From an uncultured Flaviramulus sp. (GTDB taxonomy: Bacteria > Bacteroidota > Bacteroidia > Flavobacteriales > Flavobacteriaceae), in NCBI GenBank assembly GCA_947487155.1, contig CANKVS010000003.1, positions 1 to 64,000 of the forward strand: a stretch of 64,000 nt of DNA, given 5' to 3'. Made by a program: the position numbers and the translations under genes. Below are positions 10,124 to 21,100 of the stretch, piece after piece (within the stretch, counting starts at the first letter, position 1; every line of letters starts with the position of its first letter). The notes below the pieces were generated by a model. That model made no database searches. It saw only the letters and a list, made by a program, of their open reading frames with translations, and had not been told where the DNA came from.

Positions 10124-10162
10124 AAAAAGCTAGCGTCTGATATAATATGATGCTAGCTTTTT
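10124..10162 (+). terminator. Rho-independent terminator of the SusCD operon
   Basis: AAAAAGCTAGC (10124-10134) pairs perfectly with GCTAGCTTTTT (10152-10162), an 11-bp stem with a 17-base loop and a T run, 30 bases after the DUF4998 gene. Confidence 0.9.
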
Positions 10163-10230
10163 AATAGTTCTAATGTCTAAGCATTGCATGATATAATAAT
10201 GTATTTTTCTTTGATAAAAGTAAAAAAAGT

Positions 10231-10249
10231 TAACTGTGTAATTCAGTTA
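10231..10249. promoter_or_regulatory. Inverted repeat in the leader of the VCBS gene
   Basis: TAACTG and CAGTTA form a 6-bp perfect inverted repeat with a 7-base spacer, 30 bases before the VCBS start. It may be an operator; no consensus promoter could be assigned next to it. Confidence 0.3.
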
Positions 10250-10278
10250 TAGAAACGCTAAATATAAATTACAAAGCT

Positions 10279-13200
10279 ATGGTTAAGTCTAAAATAATAT
10301 CCATTATTTGTCTAATTTTTTTTAGCGCATGTAGTAATAAGCCTTCAAATAATATTTTAAAGGACAAGGAGGTATTATTTCATTTAATTCCTGCCGAAGA
10401 AAGTGGCTTAACTATTAAAAATGAAATTATAGAAACCGCATCCAAAAATGGTCTTAACTATGAGTATTTTTATAATGGAGGTGGGGTTGCTATTGGAGAT
10501 ATAAATGGTGATGGTCTTGATGATATTGCTATTACAGCCAATCAATTAGATAATAAACTTTATCTTAATAAAGGTAATTTAAAGTTTCAAGATATTACTA
10601 AAGCTTCAAACTTTACAGATTACGGTGAATGGACTACAGGAATTACAATGGCAGATATAAATGCAGATGGATTATTAGATATTTATGTAAGTCGTTCAGG
10701 GAAATTATCTGAAGACAAAAGAAGGAATAAACTTTTTATTAATCAGGGGAATAATAAAGATAATATCCCTGTTTTTAAGGAAATGTCTAAAGTATATGGT
10801 CTTGATGATATTGGAGGCACAACACAAGCACTTTTTTTTGATTTTGATTTGGATAACGATCTAGATTTATTCCTTATTAACCATAATTTTGCTAGAATTC
10901 CTTTTTATACGCAGAGTGTACGTACTCAAAGAGATGCTTTTGCAGGAGATAAACTATATGAAAACACAAAAAATGGTTTTGTAGATATTTCTGTGAAAGC
11001 AAATATTCATGGGAACGTTTTAGGGTTTGGTCTTGGTTTGGCCGCTGGAGATATAAACAATGATAGCTGGCCCGATATTTATGTTGCAAACGATTACTCA
11101 GAACATGATTATTTATATATAAACAATAAAGATGGTACATTCTCTGAAGTAAGTAAGTCTAAACTAAGTCAAGTCCCCTTTTTTTCTATGGGATGCGATA
11201 TTGCTGATTTTAATAACGATGGTTATGAAGATATTTTCAGCTTAGATATGGCTGGAGACAATAATTATAATTCAAAGGCGAGTATGTCTGGGATGAATAC
11301 AAACGCCTTTTGGCAGGCTGTAAGCCAGGGGTATCATTACCAATACATGTATAATGCAGTTCAGATGAATAATGGCGGAGGAAAATTAAGTGAAGTTGCC
11401 CAATTGGCGGGACTTTCAAATACCGATTGGAGTTGGGGTATTTTACTGGAAGATTTGGATAATGATGGTTTAAAAGATGCTTATATTTCAAATGGTATAA
11501 GAAAAGATTTTAGAAATAATGATTTTCAAGTGTATCGTGATAAAATTATTAAATCAGGAGTAGAAAGGTCAGATTCAATTGTAATGGATGTACTTCGTAA
11601 AATTCCTCAAAGACCAGGAATAGATCATGTTTATCGAAATAACGGTGATTTAACCTTTAAAAAAATAAATGAAGAATGGGGAATCTTAGAAAAAACTTTT
11701 TCTAACGGGTTTTCTATGAGTGATTTAGATAACGACGGTGATTTGGATATTGTTGTAAGTATTTTAAACGGCACTCCTCTTCTCTATAAAAATATGGCAT
11801 CTCAGACGAACAATAATAATTCTTTAGAGATTCAATTTGAAGGACCAAAAGGGAATCCCTTTGGTATTGGAGCAAGTGTAACCTTAGAGAATGAAGACAT
11901 AATACAATTTAAGCATTTATATTTAACAAGGGGGTTTCAGTCAAGTGTAAGCCCTAAGATGCATTATGGGTTAGGAAAAGATTCTATAATAAATAAACTT
12001 ACAGTTAAATGGCCAGATGGAAAAAATGAAATATTAACAAATGTTAAATCTGGCACATTACTTCTCTCATACAAGAATGCAAAAAAAATAATTAAAACAG
12101 CTCAGAAGAAAACTAATTTGATTAGTAATATAACGAAGCAGATCCACCTTAATTTTAGACATAAAGAGAATACTTTTAACGATTTTACAAGAGAGAGCCT
12201 TTTACCACATAAAATGTCCCAGTTTGGACCTGCTATAGCTATTGCAGATGTAAATAACGATAATTTGGAAGATGTATTTATTGGTGGAGCTATTGGGCAA
12301 AAAGGAAAATTGTTTTTGCAAAATCAAGACGGAACTTTAAGTGTAACTTTACAAGAAGATATTAGTAGTGATAATAGGTTTGAAGATGTTGATGCACATT
12401 TTTTTGATTGTGATAACGATAACGATTTAGATTTATATGTTGTTAGTGGAGGTAATGAAAGTTTTCAAAATTCTTTATTTTATGAAGATAGGTTGTATAT
12501 AAATGAAGGATTAGGAAACTTTACAAAAAGTACAACAGCTTTACCAAAACTTTTTATAAGTGGAGCCTGTGTGAAATCTGAAGATTTTGATAAAGATGGT
12601 GACTTAGACTTGTTTGTAGCTGGAAGGCAAGTGCCTGGAAATTACCCGCTTCCTACTGATAGTTATATATTAAGAAATGATACTCATGAGGATGATATTA
12701 AATTCACCAATGTAACCAACCAATTATTACCTACTTTAAATGGATTAGGCATGGTTACAGATGCACTTTGGACAGATCTTAATGAAGATGGATTTAAAGA
12801 TTTAGTAATATGCGGCGAATGGATGTCTTTACGCGTTTTTATTAACAACGAAGGAAAAAGTTTTTCTGATAGAACTGAAGCATGGGGGCTTGGGGGTGAT
12901 AAAGGTTGGTGGTTTAGCTTAGCAAAAGGCGATTTTGATAAAGATGGCGATATAGATATAATTGCAGGTAATCTTGGAGAAAATTATAAATACCAAGCTT
13001 CTAAAGAAGCACCATTCGAGATTTATGCATCAGATTTTGATACATCAGGCGATCTGGATATTGTACTTGCTTTTCATGAAGATAATAAAATATTTCCTCT
13101 AAGAGGTAGAGAATGTAGCTCAAATGAAATGCCATTTATAAAAAAGAAATTTCCAACATATAAAGATTTTGCTAATGCTGATTTGGAAAAAGTATACTCT

Positions 13201-13614
13201 AAAGAAAAATTGCAAGCTTCCACAATGTATAAAGCAACAACTTTTCAGTCTGTATATTATGAAAACAAAAATGGAAAATTAATTGCCCATGCATTACCTA
13301 AATTAGCTCAAATTGCACCTGTAAATGCTATCACAGTAGATGATTTTAATAAAGATAATAACCTAGATGTATTGCTTGCTGGTAATATGCACAATTCAGA
13401 AGTAGAAACCCCTAGAAATGATGCAAGCAATGGACTTTTATTGCTAGGCAATGGCATGGGAGAGTTTGAGGTATTGGATTCTCATAAAACTGGTACAATT
13501 GTTACTGGTGAAGTTAGAAAAATTAAACCACTAACTTTAGCGGATGGAACAAAATCTTTAATTTTTGGTAGAAACAATGATAGTATTAAGGTTGTAAAAA
13601 TACATTCAAAGTAG
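10279..13614 (+). CDS. FG-GAP/VCBS-repeat lipoprotein with ASPIC/UnbV domain
   Basis: Large surface lipoprotein of 1111 residues, lipobox Cys18 (FFSACSNK). Many DxNxDGxxD-type calcium-binding FG-GAP/VCBS repeats occur, for example DINGDGLDDIAI, DLDNDGDLDIVVS, DFDKDGDLDLFVA and DFDKDGDIDIIAG, forming two propeller-like halves. Between them lies an ASPIC/UnbV-like module at about residues 520-600 (FGIGASVTLEN, HYGLGKDS, KWPDGK). Such proteins are frequent companions of SusCD loci and are proposed to bind or organise glycans at the surface, though their role is not settled. It has its own transcription unit, separated from the SusCD operon by a terminator. Confidence 0.9.
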   Translation: MVKSKIISIICLIFFSACSNKPSNNILKDKEVLFHLIPAEESGLTIKNEIIETASKNGLNYEYFYNGGGVAIGDINGDGLDDIAITANQLDNKLYLNKGNLKFQDITKASNFTDYGEWTTGITMADINADGLLDIYVSRSGKLSEDKRRNKLFINQGNNKDNIPVFKEMSKVYGLDDIGGTTQALFFDFDLDNDLDLFLINHNFARIPFYTQSVRTQRDAFAGDKLYENTKNGFVDISVKANIHGNVLGFGLGLAAGDINNDSWPDIYVANDYSEHDYLYINNKDGTFSEVSKSKLSQVPFFSMGCDIADFNNDGYEDIFSLDMAGDNNYNSKASMSGMNTNAFWQAVSQGYHYQYMYNAVQMNNGGGKLSEVAQLAGLSNTDWSWGILLEDLDNDGLKDAYISNGIRKDFRNNDFQVYRDKIIKSGVERSDSIVMDVLRKIPQRPGIDHVYRNNGDLTFKKINEEWGILEKTFSNGFSMSDLDNDGDLDIVVSILNGTPLLYKNMASQTNNNNSLEIQFEGPKGNPFGIGASVTLENEDIIQFKHLYLTRGFQSSVSPKMHYGLGKDSIINKLTVKWPDGKNEILTNVKSGTLLLSYKNAKKIIKTAQKKTNLISNITKQIHLNFRHKENTFNDFTRESLLPHKMSQFGPAIAIADVNNDNLEDVFIGGAIGQKGKLFLQNQDGTLSVTLQEDISSDNRFEDVDAHFFDCDNDNDLDLYVVSGGNESFQNSLFYEDRLYINEGLGNFTKSTTALPKLFISGACVKSEDFDKDGDLDLFVAGRQVPGNYPLPTDSYILRNDTHEDDIKFTNVTNQLLPTLNGLGMVTDALWTDLNEDGFKDLVICGEWMSLRVFINNEGKSFSDRTEAWGLGGDKGWWFSLAKGDFDKDGDIDIIAGNLGENYKYQASKEAPFEIYASDFDTSGDLDIVLAFHEDNKIFPLRGRECSSNEMPFIKKKFPTYKDFANADLEKVYSKEKLQASTMYKATTFQSVYYENKNGKLIAHALPKLAQIAPVNAITVDDFNKDNNLDVLLAGNMHNSEVETPRNDASNGLLLLGNGMGEFEVLDSHKTGTIVTGEVRKIKPLTLADGTKSLIFGRNNDSIKVVKIHSK

Positions 13615-13660
13615 ATGGAAAACTTCCTTTTCTATACAGAAAGTTAGGATGTTTTTTGTT

Positions 13661-13957
13661 TTATGGATGCTTTTTTAGAATAAAGACATTCTGACTTTTA
13701 TAATTTTCTTTTCTTAATTTTTTTATAGCTATAACTAAGAAAGCGAGATAGTTAAATCCTTTCCAACTTTCTATTGTTGTATCGAATCGGTTGAGCACCG
13801 ACCGAAAGCTATCCATCCAGGCATTAGTGGGCTCTACCGTATACCGCTCATTATATAAATCTTGGCCAAAATAGTCCTCTCTATCTACTGTGTTTCCATT
13901 AAGCTTATTGAAACAGCAAACAACCCTAAATATGCTGCTGTTAAATGGCGTTTTCAA
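13661..13957 (-). pseudogene. C-terminal remnant of an IS4/IS5-type DDE transposase
   Basis: Residues about 18-84 of this minus-strand frame (13906-13706) match the tail of IS4/IS5-type transposases: NTVDREDYFGQ, then RYTVEPTNAWMDSFRSVLNRFD and WKGFNYLAFLVI. The usual E-R-T/N-A-W motif with the third catalytic acid reads EPTNAW, so the acid is kept but the arginine is replaced. The catalytic DxD region and the N-terminus are missing, and the first ~17 residues look unrelated. The 452-base gap 13615-14066 contains only this scrap and, on the plus strand at about 13892-14014, a short basic reading-frame tail (ending KAVRKNDLNKK) that may be another gene fragment. Confidence 0.75.
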
Positions 13958-14066
13958 AAAAGGCTTAAGAAAAAATTAAAAGCGGTTAGAAAGAATGATT
14001 TGAATAAAAAATAACTAATTTTCGCTATAATTCAAAAAGTCTAAACGACTTCAATATCAATTCAAA

Positions 14067-17000
14067 ATGAAAACATACTATTCCGTACTCATCTTTTTTT
14101 TAGTTGCAATAAATATAGGGTTTAGTCAAGTTAAAGACCCCATTAACAATTATAAAAATTATATTGAAAATGAACAAATCATTAGTGAAAACAAACTAGA
14201 TGCTCACGCCTCTTTTATCTCTTTCACATCAGAAAAAGCAGCATTATCTTTCGATTTAAAGCAGGCTGAATTTCTACAATCATTAGATGGTCTTTGGAAG
14301 TTTAATTGGACTCGTTCACCAAAAGATAGACCAACAACATTTATGAATCCATCAGAAAGTGTTGCATCTTGGAATAATATTAAAGTCCCAGCCAACTGGG
14401 AAGTTGAAGGTTTTGGAATTCCCATTTATGTAAATCACCAATACGAGTTCGCCGATTTTAAAGCACCTATAGCAGAGGACATCGAATTTATTGATAATAT
14501 ATACCCAAAAGATCCAGGAAATGTCCCTGATAATTATAACCCTGTAGGATCTTATCGTCGTGATTTTAATATTGAAAACTCTTGGAATGGAAAAGAACTA
14601 TTTTTGCATATTGGTGCGATGAAATCTGGTGGGTTTGTTTGGTTAAATGGCAAGTATGTTGGGTATTCTCAGGGCAGTAAACTCCCATCAGAATTTAACA
14701 TTACTAAATATGCAAAACCAGGAACCAACACCATTGCTCTTCAAATTTTTAGATGGACTGATGGCTCTTATTTAGAATGTCAGGACTTTTGGAGAGTTAG
14801 TGGTATAGAGCGCAGTGTTTATATCTATGCGCAGCCTAAAATTAGAATTGAAGATTTCGAAATCGTTTCAAATTTAGATGCAGCCTATAGCACGGGGCTT
14901 TTAGAAGCTTCTATTAATATAGAAAATCATCAGTCAAAAGACGAAAAAATTCAGGTTACATACAAACTATACAATCAAAACAATACTGTTATTGCAACAG
15001 AATTGTCTGCTATAACTGCGTCAAAAAATAATTATAGTACTGTAGTTTTTAAAGCTAAAATTCCAAAAGTAAAACCATGGAGTGCAGAGCATCCAAACCT
15101 GTACACAATCACCTTTGAAATAAAAAATAAAAAAGGAGTCGTTCTAGAAGTTATTTCTAGAAAAATAGGATTTAGATCTGTTGAGATTAAAGGCGGTCTT
15201 TTATTAATTAACGGACAAGTAATTACATTAAAAGGTGTAAATGCCCAAGAAACAGATCCTGAAACAGGACATATAATGTCTGAAGAGATAATTATGAAAG
15301 ACATAACACTCTGGAAACAAAACAATATTAATGCCGTAAGATTAAGCCACTATCCTAGAGGAAGGCGTTTTTACGAACTTTGCGATATACATGGTATTTA
15401 TGTTGTTGATGAGGCTAATATAGAATCTCACGGAATGTATTATGGCAAATATTCATTAGCAAAAAAAACAAATTGGGAAAAGGCTCATGTAGATAGAATG
15501 ACGAGAATGGTAGAACGAGATAAAAATCATCCATCTGTAATTATTTGGTCTATGGGTAACGAAGGTGGCAATGGCGTTAACTTTTTTACTGGCTACCATG
15601 CTATTAAAGCCTTAGACAAAATTAAACGCCCAGTGCAATACGAACGCACTTACAAGGATTATGACATGAATTTATTTGACATGGATTCTAACACCGATAT
15701 TATTGTACCGCAATACCCATCGCCGGCACGATTTAAACAAATTGGTGTTACAAAAACAGACCGCCCGTTTATACCAAGCGAATATGCGCATGCTATGGGT
15801 AATAGCACAGGTAATTTTCAAGATTACTGGGATATAATTGAGCAATACGATAATTTACAAGGTGGATTTATTTGGGATTGGGTCGATCAATCCATTTGGA
15901 AAACCAACGACAAAGGCGAACGTTACTATGCCTACGGTGGAGATTATGGCGAAAATATGCCTACAGACAATACTTTTTTAAATAATGGTATTGTTTTCCC
16001 TGACCGTACGCCACACCCAGGATTATACGAAGTTAAAAAAGCGCATGAGTTTATTAATTTTAAACCTCAAGGTTATAATAGACATCAAGAACTTAGGGTT
16101 TTAGTTGAAAACCTATACGATTTTACAAACCTAAATCAATTTAACTTTGTTGCAGAAATTAAAGCCGATGGTAATGTGGTAAAGAGTATAAATTTTAACA
16201 CTCTTGAAGTTGAACCTCATGTTGGTAAACTAATACGCGTAAATTTAAAGGATATTACCGTTGAAAAAAACACAGAATATTTTTTACATATTTCAGCAAA
16301 AACTAAAAATACTTGGGGCATTTTACCTAAAGGATTTGAAGTTGCTAAAGAACAAATTTTGCTAAACTTAAAATCTGAAAAATCAGATGTTGTAGATTCT
16401 AAAAAAGAACTGTTATCGTATAATGATAACGAAACTTCTATAACCGTTAGTAACTCTAATTTAAACTTAGTTTTTAATAAAAAGAAAGGGCAAATTATTT
16501 CATATAAATTTAAAGGAAACGAACTTTTAAACAATAAAAAAGGCCCTCGCCCTAATTTTTGGAGAGCCGTAACTGACAATGATTTTGGTAACCAAATGCA
16601 AGCTAAAAATATTGAATGGAAAAAAGCGTCTCTGTTTATGAAGGTATCAAAATTAACCTCAAATTTAAATACAGATGGTAGTGTAACTATTAATGTTACT
16701 TATAGCTTACCTGGTGTAAAAACAACCTTTAAATCTAATTATCTAATCACTGGTGATGGTGTTGTTAAAATACATAACGTTTTAAACAAATCAGCTTACA
16801 AAGGCGATATTCCGCGTGTTGGTATGCGTATGCAAATACAAAAACAATACGATAATATGACCTATTTTGGTAGAGGCCCTTGGGAGAATTATCAAGATAG
16901 AAAAGCCTCTGCATTTGTTGATTTATACGAATCTAAAGTTAAAGATCAATACGTACCCTATATTCGTCCTCAAGAAAATGGATATAAAACTGATGTGCGT

Positions 17001-17414
17001 TGGGCAGCATTTTCAAACGCTAACAATAATGGGCTATTAGTAGTAGCTGGCAACATGCCAAAAGGCTTAGGCATAAGTGCGCTACATATGCCAAATGAAG
17101 ATTTTGATACAACCGCAGGTATTGCCTATAATAAAAATGAAAAATTAGATGATGATTATAAAATTGACGGGATTCCTAAAATAAATGCTTCAAAACACAC
17201 CATAGATATTAAGGAACAGAATTTAATTCAGTTAAATATAGATATAGAACAGCGTGGTGTTGGCGGAGACGATAGCTGGTATGCAAGACCTCAAGAAAAA
17301 TATCAACTAAAAGGCACAAACAAACATACGTATAGCTTTTATTTAATTCCGTTTGAAAACAACAACAAAGAAAACTTTATAAAAACCAGCAAAATATATT
17401 TGAATAGAAAATAA
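14067..17414 (+). CDS. Glycoside hydrolase family 2 beta-galactosidase-like enzyme
   Basis: LacZ-type GH2 enzyme of 1115 residues with a signal peptide (about 1-20, ending GFSQV), so probably periplasmic or secreted. Order: sugar-binding domain, immunoglobulin-like domain, TIM barrel (about 370-660), second Ig-like domain and C-terminal small-chain domain (about 820-1100). Catalytic residues are visible: acid/base Glu499 in WSMGNEGG and nucleophile Glu572 in PSEYAHAMGNS; RLSHYP and DEANIESHGM are kept. The usual GVNRHEHHP motif, containing the transition-state His357 of E. coli LacZ, reads GVNAQETDP with Gln394 in its place, so substrate preference may differ from lactose-type galactosides. 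It lies downstream of the SusCD locus but is separated by an IS scar. Confidence 0.92.
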   Translation: MKTYYSVLIFFLVAINIGFSQVKDPINNYKNYIENEQIISENKLDAHASFISFTSEKAALSFDLKQAEFLQSLDGLWKFNWTRSPKDRPTTFMNPSESVASWNNIKVPANWEVEGFGIPIYVNHQYEFADFKAPIAEDIEFIDNIYPKDPGNVPDNYNPVGSYRRDFNIENSWNGKELFLHIGAMKSGGFVWLNGKYVGYSQGSKLPSEFNITKYAKPGTNTIALQIFRWTDGSYLECQDFWRVSGIERSVYIYAQPKIRIEDFEIVSNLDAAYSTGLLEASINIENHQSKDEKIQVTYKLYNQNNTVIATELSAITASKNNYSTVVFKAKIPKVKPWSAEHPNLYTITFEIKNKKGVVLEVISRKIGFRSVEIKGGLLLINGQVITLKGVNAQETDPETGHIMSEEIIMKDITLWKQNNINAVRLSHYPRGRRFYELCDIHGIYVVDEANIESHGMYYGKYSLAKKTNWEKAHVDRMTRMVERDKNHPSVIIWSMGNEGGNGVNFFTGYHAIKALDKIKRPVQYERTYKDYDMNLFDMDSNTDIIVPQYPSPARFKQIGVTKTDRPFIPSEYAHAMGNSTGNFQDYWDIIEQYDNLQGGFIWDWVDQSIWKTNDKGERYYAYGGDYGENMPTDNTFLNNGIVFPDRTPHPGLYEVKKAHEFINFKPQGYNRHQELRVLVENLYDFTNLNQFNFVAEIKADGNVVKSINFNTLEVEPHVGKLIRVNLKDITVEKNTEYFLHISAKTKNTWGILPKGFEVAKEQILLNLKSEKSDVVDSKKELLSYNDNETSITVSNSNLNLVFNKKKGQIISYKFKGNELLNNKKGPRPNFWRAVTDNDFGNQMQAKNIEWKKASLFMKVSKLTSNLNTDGSVTINVTYSLPGVKTTFKSNYLITGDGVVKIHNVLNKSAYKGDIPRVGMRMQIQKQYDNMTYFGRGPWENYQDRKASAFVDLYESKVKDQYVPYIRPQENGYKTDVRWAAFSNANNNGLLVVAGNMPKGLGISALHMPNEDFDTTAGIAYNKNEKLDDDYKIDGIPKINASKHTIDIKEQNLIQLNIDIEQRGVGGDDSWYARPQEKYQLKGTNKHTYSFYLIPFENNNKENFIKTSKIYLNRK

Positions 17415-17442
17415 AAGCAAACCCATTGCTGAATTTGCTTTT
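17413..17442. terminator. Bidirectional terminator between GH2 and superoxide dismutase genes
   Basis: AAAAGCAAA (17413-17421) and TTTGCTTTT (17434-17442) form a 9-bp perfect stem between convergent genes, with T runs in both directions. It starts at the GH2 stop codon. Confidence 0.8.
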
Positions 17443-17463
17443 ATATTTAGAATACTAAATACT

Positions 17464-18072
17464 TTATTTAGCCTCAGCGTAACGTCTTTCGGCTTCGTTC
17501 CAGTTAATAACATTAAAAAATGCATTAATATAATCTGGACGACGGTTTTGGTAGTTTAAGTAATAAGCATGTTCCCAAACATCTAAACCTAAAATTGGTG
17601 TACCTCCACAACTTACTCCTGGCATTAATGGATTGTCTTGGTTTGGAGTAGAACAAATTTCTACTTTACCACCTTTATGTACACAAAGCCATGCCCAACC
17701 AGAGCCAAAACGCGTAGCTGCAGCTTTACTAAACGCAGCAATAAACTCATCTTTAGATCCATAAGCTGCTTCTATAGCATCTTTTAATTCGCCAGATAAA
17801 TAACCTCTATCTTCAGGATTCATAACCGTCCAAAATAGCGAATGATTGTAAAAGCCACCTCCATTATTTCTAACAGCGCCGTTATTCATATCTAAATTAG
17901 CAAGAATATCTTCAATAGATTTTCCTTCTAAATCTGTTCCTGCAATTGCATTATTTAAATTATTAGTATATCCTTGGTGATGCTTAGAATGGTGTATTTC
18001 CATTGTACGTGCATCTATATGAGGTTCTAAAGCATCATAAGCATAACCTAATTTTGGTAATTCGAAAGCCAT
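17464..18072 (-). CDS. sodA: Superoxide dismutase, Fe/Mn family (Mn-type signature)
   Basis: Cytoplasmic antioxidant enzyme of 202 residues converting superoxide to H2O2 and O2. Metal ligands are His27 (MEIHHSKHH), His77 (FYNHSLFW), Asp164 and His168 ([11 protein letters not shown]). The second-sphere glutamine is Gln145 in [10 protein letters not shown], the position used by Mn enzymes, while the Fe-type glutamine near residue 70 is absent ([11 protein letters not shown]). That favours Mn, but Bacteroidota enzymes can be cambialistic. Full length for the family. It is transcribed alone, convergent with the GH2 gene, from a promoter with a TAAATTTG -7 box. Confidence 0.95.
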   Translation of the reverse strand: MAFELPKLGYAYDALEPHIDARTMEIHHSKHHQGYTNNLNNAIAGTDLEGKSIEDILANLDMNNGAVRNNGGGFYNHSLFWTVMNPEDRGYLSGELKDAIEAAYGSKDEFIAAFSKAAATRFGSGWAWLCVHKGGKVEICSTPNQDNPLMPGVSCGGTPILGLDVWEHAYYLNYQNRRPDYINAFFNVINWNEAERRYAEAK

Positions 18073-18108
18073 AATTTATTGTTTTAATTAATAGTGTTTA
18101 ACTTTTTT

Positions 18109-18116
18109 CAAATTTA
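18109..18116 (-). promoter_or_regulatory. -7 promoter element of the superoxide dismutase gene
   Basis: On the minus strand TAAATTTG fits the Bacteroidota -7 consensus TAnnTTTG, 37 bases before the sod ATG. No clear TTG at -33 was seen, only a T-rich tract. Confidence 0.5.
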
Positions 18117-18196
18117 CATATAAAACAGGGTAATTAAAAATAATAAATAGTTATCAACTCATTGATAGTTTTTATCTTGTATGCAAATTTTTGTTT

Positions 18197-21100
18197 ATGC
18201 AACAAACATCTTCTTTTACAATATACAATGCATCTGCTGGCAGCGGAAAAACATACACCCTTGTAAAAGAGTATTTAAAAATTTTATTTCAATCTAATTC
18301 TTCAGAAAAATTTAAACACATTCTTGCCATAACTTTTACTAATAAAGCTGTGGCTGAAATGAAAAATCGCATTATTGAAAGCCTTAAGCAGTTTTCTTCA
18401 GAAGAGCATCTCGAAAAACCTATCGACATGTTTAACGACATTTGTGAAGAGCTTGAAATAACGCCTAAACAACTACAAGGGAAATCTAAAAAAACACTAA
18501 ACGCCATTATACATAATTATGCAGCTTTTGATATTTCGACCATTGACGGTTTTACACATAAATTAATACGAACTTTTGCATACGATTTAAAATTGCCCTT
18601 AAATTTTGAAGTTGAATTAGACCAAGATGCCTTGTTAAATGAAGCTGTTGATAGCCTTATTGCAAAAGCAGGAACCGATAAAGCACTAACAAAAGTTTTA
18701 ATAGATTTTGCCATTGAAAAAGCTGATGACGATAAAAGTTGGGATGTTGCTTTTGATTTTAATAAGATTGCGAAACTTTTAGTAAATGAAAACGACATTC
18801 CGTTTATTGAAACACTAAAAGACAAAACCTTAGATGACTTTAAAACACTTAAAACACACTTAAAAAAAGAAGCGACAACATTAGAAACAAGTATTGTTAA
18901 AAAAGCACAAAATGTACTCACTTTAATTGAGGAATCTGGATTAGAATTTGGTGATTTTTCCAGCAGCTATTTACCAAAACATTTTAAAAACCTAACCAAC
19001 AAAAAATTTGCTGTTAATTTTGAAGCTGGTTGGCAACAAGACCTAGAAAACAAAACTTTATACCCTAAACGCGTTACTAACGATGTCGCTTCTATAATAG
19101 AACAAATCCAGCCACAATTAGCTACCGCTTTTCATGAAACCAAACAAGCCGTTTTTCATTTTAAATTTTTAAAAGCATTTTATAAAAACGTAACACCTTT
19201 ATCGGTTTTAAATGCTATTAATACTGAATTAAACCATCTTAAAATCGATCAGAATAAAATGTTGATTTCAGAATTTAATTCTATAATAAGCAAAGAAATT
19301 AAAAACCAGCCTACACCTTTTATTTATGAGCGCATTGGCGAAAAATTTAGTCATTATTTTATTGATGAATTTCAAGACACTTCAAAAATGCAATGGCACA
19401 ATTTAATACCCTTGATAGATAATGCTCTTTCAACCGAAAAAGGAAGCACAATGCTTGTTGGCGATGCAAAACAAGCTATTTATAGATGGCGCGGTGGGCA
19501 GGCAGAACAATTTATTAATTTGTTTAATACAAAAGAACATCCGTTTCAAATTGAACAAAATGTTAAAGATTTAAAATCGAATTACAGAAGTTTTAAAGAG
19601 GTCGTAAATTTTAATAACAGCTTCTTTAAGTTTTTATCAACCAAAGTATTTAGTAAAAAAGATTATGAAACTCTTTATGAAAACTCTAATCAAAATGGAT
19701 TTTTAGAAGAAAGTGGTTATGTGGATTTTACGTTTTTAGAAATTGAAAAAGAAGACCATAGAGACGACTTGTTTTCTGAACGTGTTTTAAAAACGATTGA
19801 ACACTGCTTAAAAAACAATTTTAGATTAGAAGACATTTGCATTCTTGTTCGCAAGAAAAAAGAAGGTGTTGCAGTAGCTAATTATTTAAGTCAAAATAAC
19901 ATTCCTATTATTTCTTCGGAAACCTTATTAATAAGCAATTCGCCCAAAGTTGTTTTTATTAATAATTTGTTAGCCCTTTTAATTCAGCCAAAAAACAACG
20001 AAATAAAAATTGCTATTTTAAATTATTTGAGCACACTATTTTATATTGAAAAGAAACATGATTTTTTTACTAAGCATATAAATTTATCTCTTTTTGATTT
20101 ATTTAAAAGTTTTGAAAAATTTAATATCTATATAAATAGTGATGATGTATTACAGCTTCCACTTTACGATTTGGTTGAAACTATTATACGCCGTTTCAAT
20201 TTGGTTAAAACGTCTAATGCTTATATTCAGTTTTACTTAGATATTGTTTTAGATTTTTCACAAAAAAAAGGATCAGATATTTCGGGGTTTTTACAACATT
20301 TCGACAAGAAAAAAGACAGTTTAAGTATTATATCGCCTAAAGGGCAAAACGCAGTGCAAATTATGACCATTCATAAATCTAAAGGTTTAGAATTTCCTGT
20401 GGTTATTTTTCCTTTTGCAGATTTAGATATTTATGCCGAACGCGAACCAAAAGAGTGGTTTCCTTTAGACAAAGAAAAGTATAATGGTTTTACACACACC
20501 TTATTAAATTACAATACAGATTTTGAGCATTATGGCGAAGACGGAAATCGTATTTATATTAACCATAAATCTGAGCAAGAATTAGACAATATTAACTTGC
20601 TTTATGTAACCTTAACGCGTGCTATTGACCATTTGTATATAATTTCTAAAAAAGACATCTCTTCAAAAGGGGTAGTAAATACCAAAAAGTATTCTGGTTT
20701 ATTTATTGAATATTTAATGCAAATTGGCGTTTGGAATGACACACAATTAAACTACAATTTTGGAACTCAAAAAAGAATCATTAAAAATGGTGAAGAAAAA
20801 AAAGAAATAATTTTTCAGCAAGAGTTTATTTCAACAGATAAAAAAACGCATAACATAAAAGTAGTAACCAAATCTGGCTTACTTTGGGACACAACGCAGC
20901 AAGAAGCTATTGAAAAAGGAAATCTTGTTCATAATATTATGTCTCAAATAAAAACGCAAGAGGATGTAAATTTTGTAATAACCGATTTTATAAATACAGC
21001 TTCCATTACCACTACACAATCTGTAGCTCTAAAACATGTGGTAGTAAACATAGTTACACACCCTGAGCTAGAAAATTATTACAAGTCTAATTTAACCATA

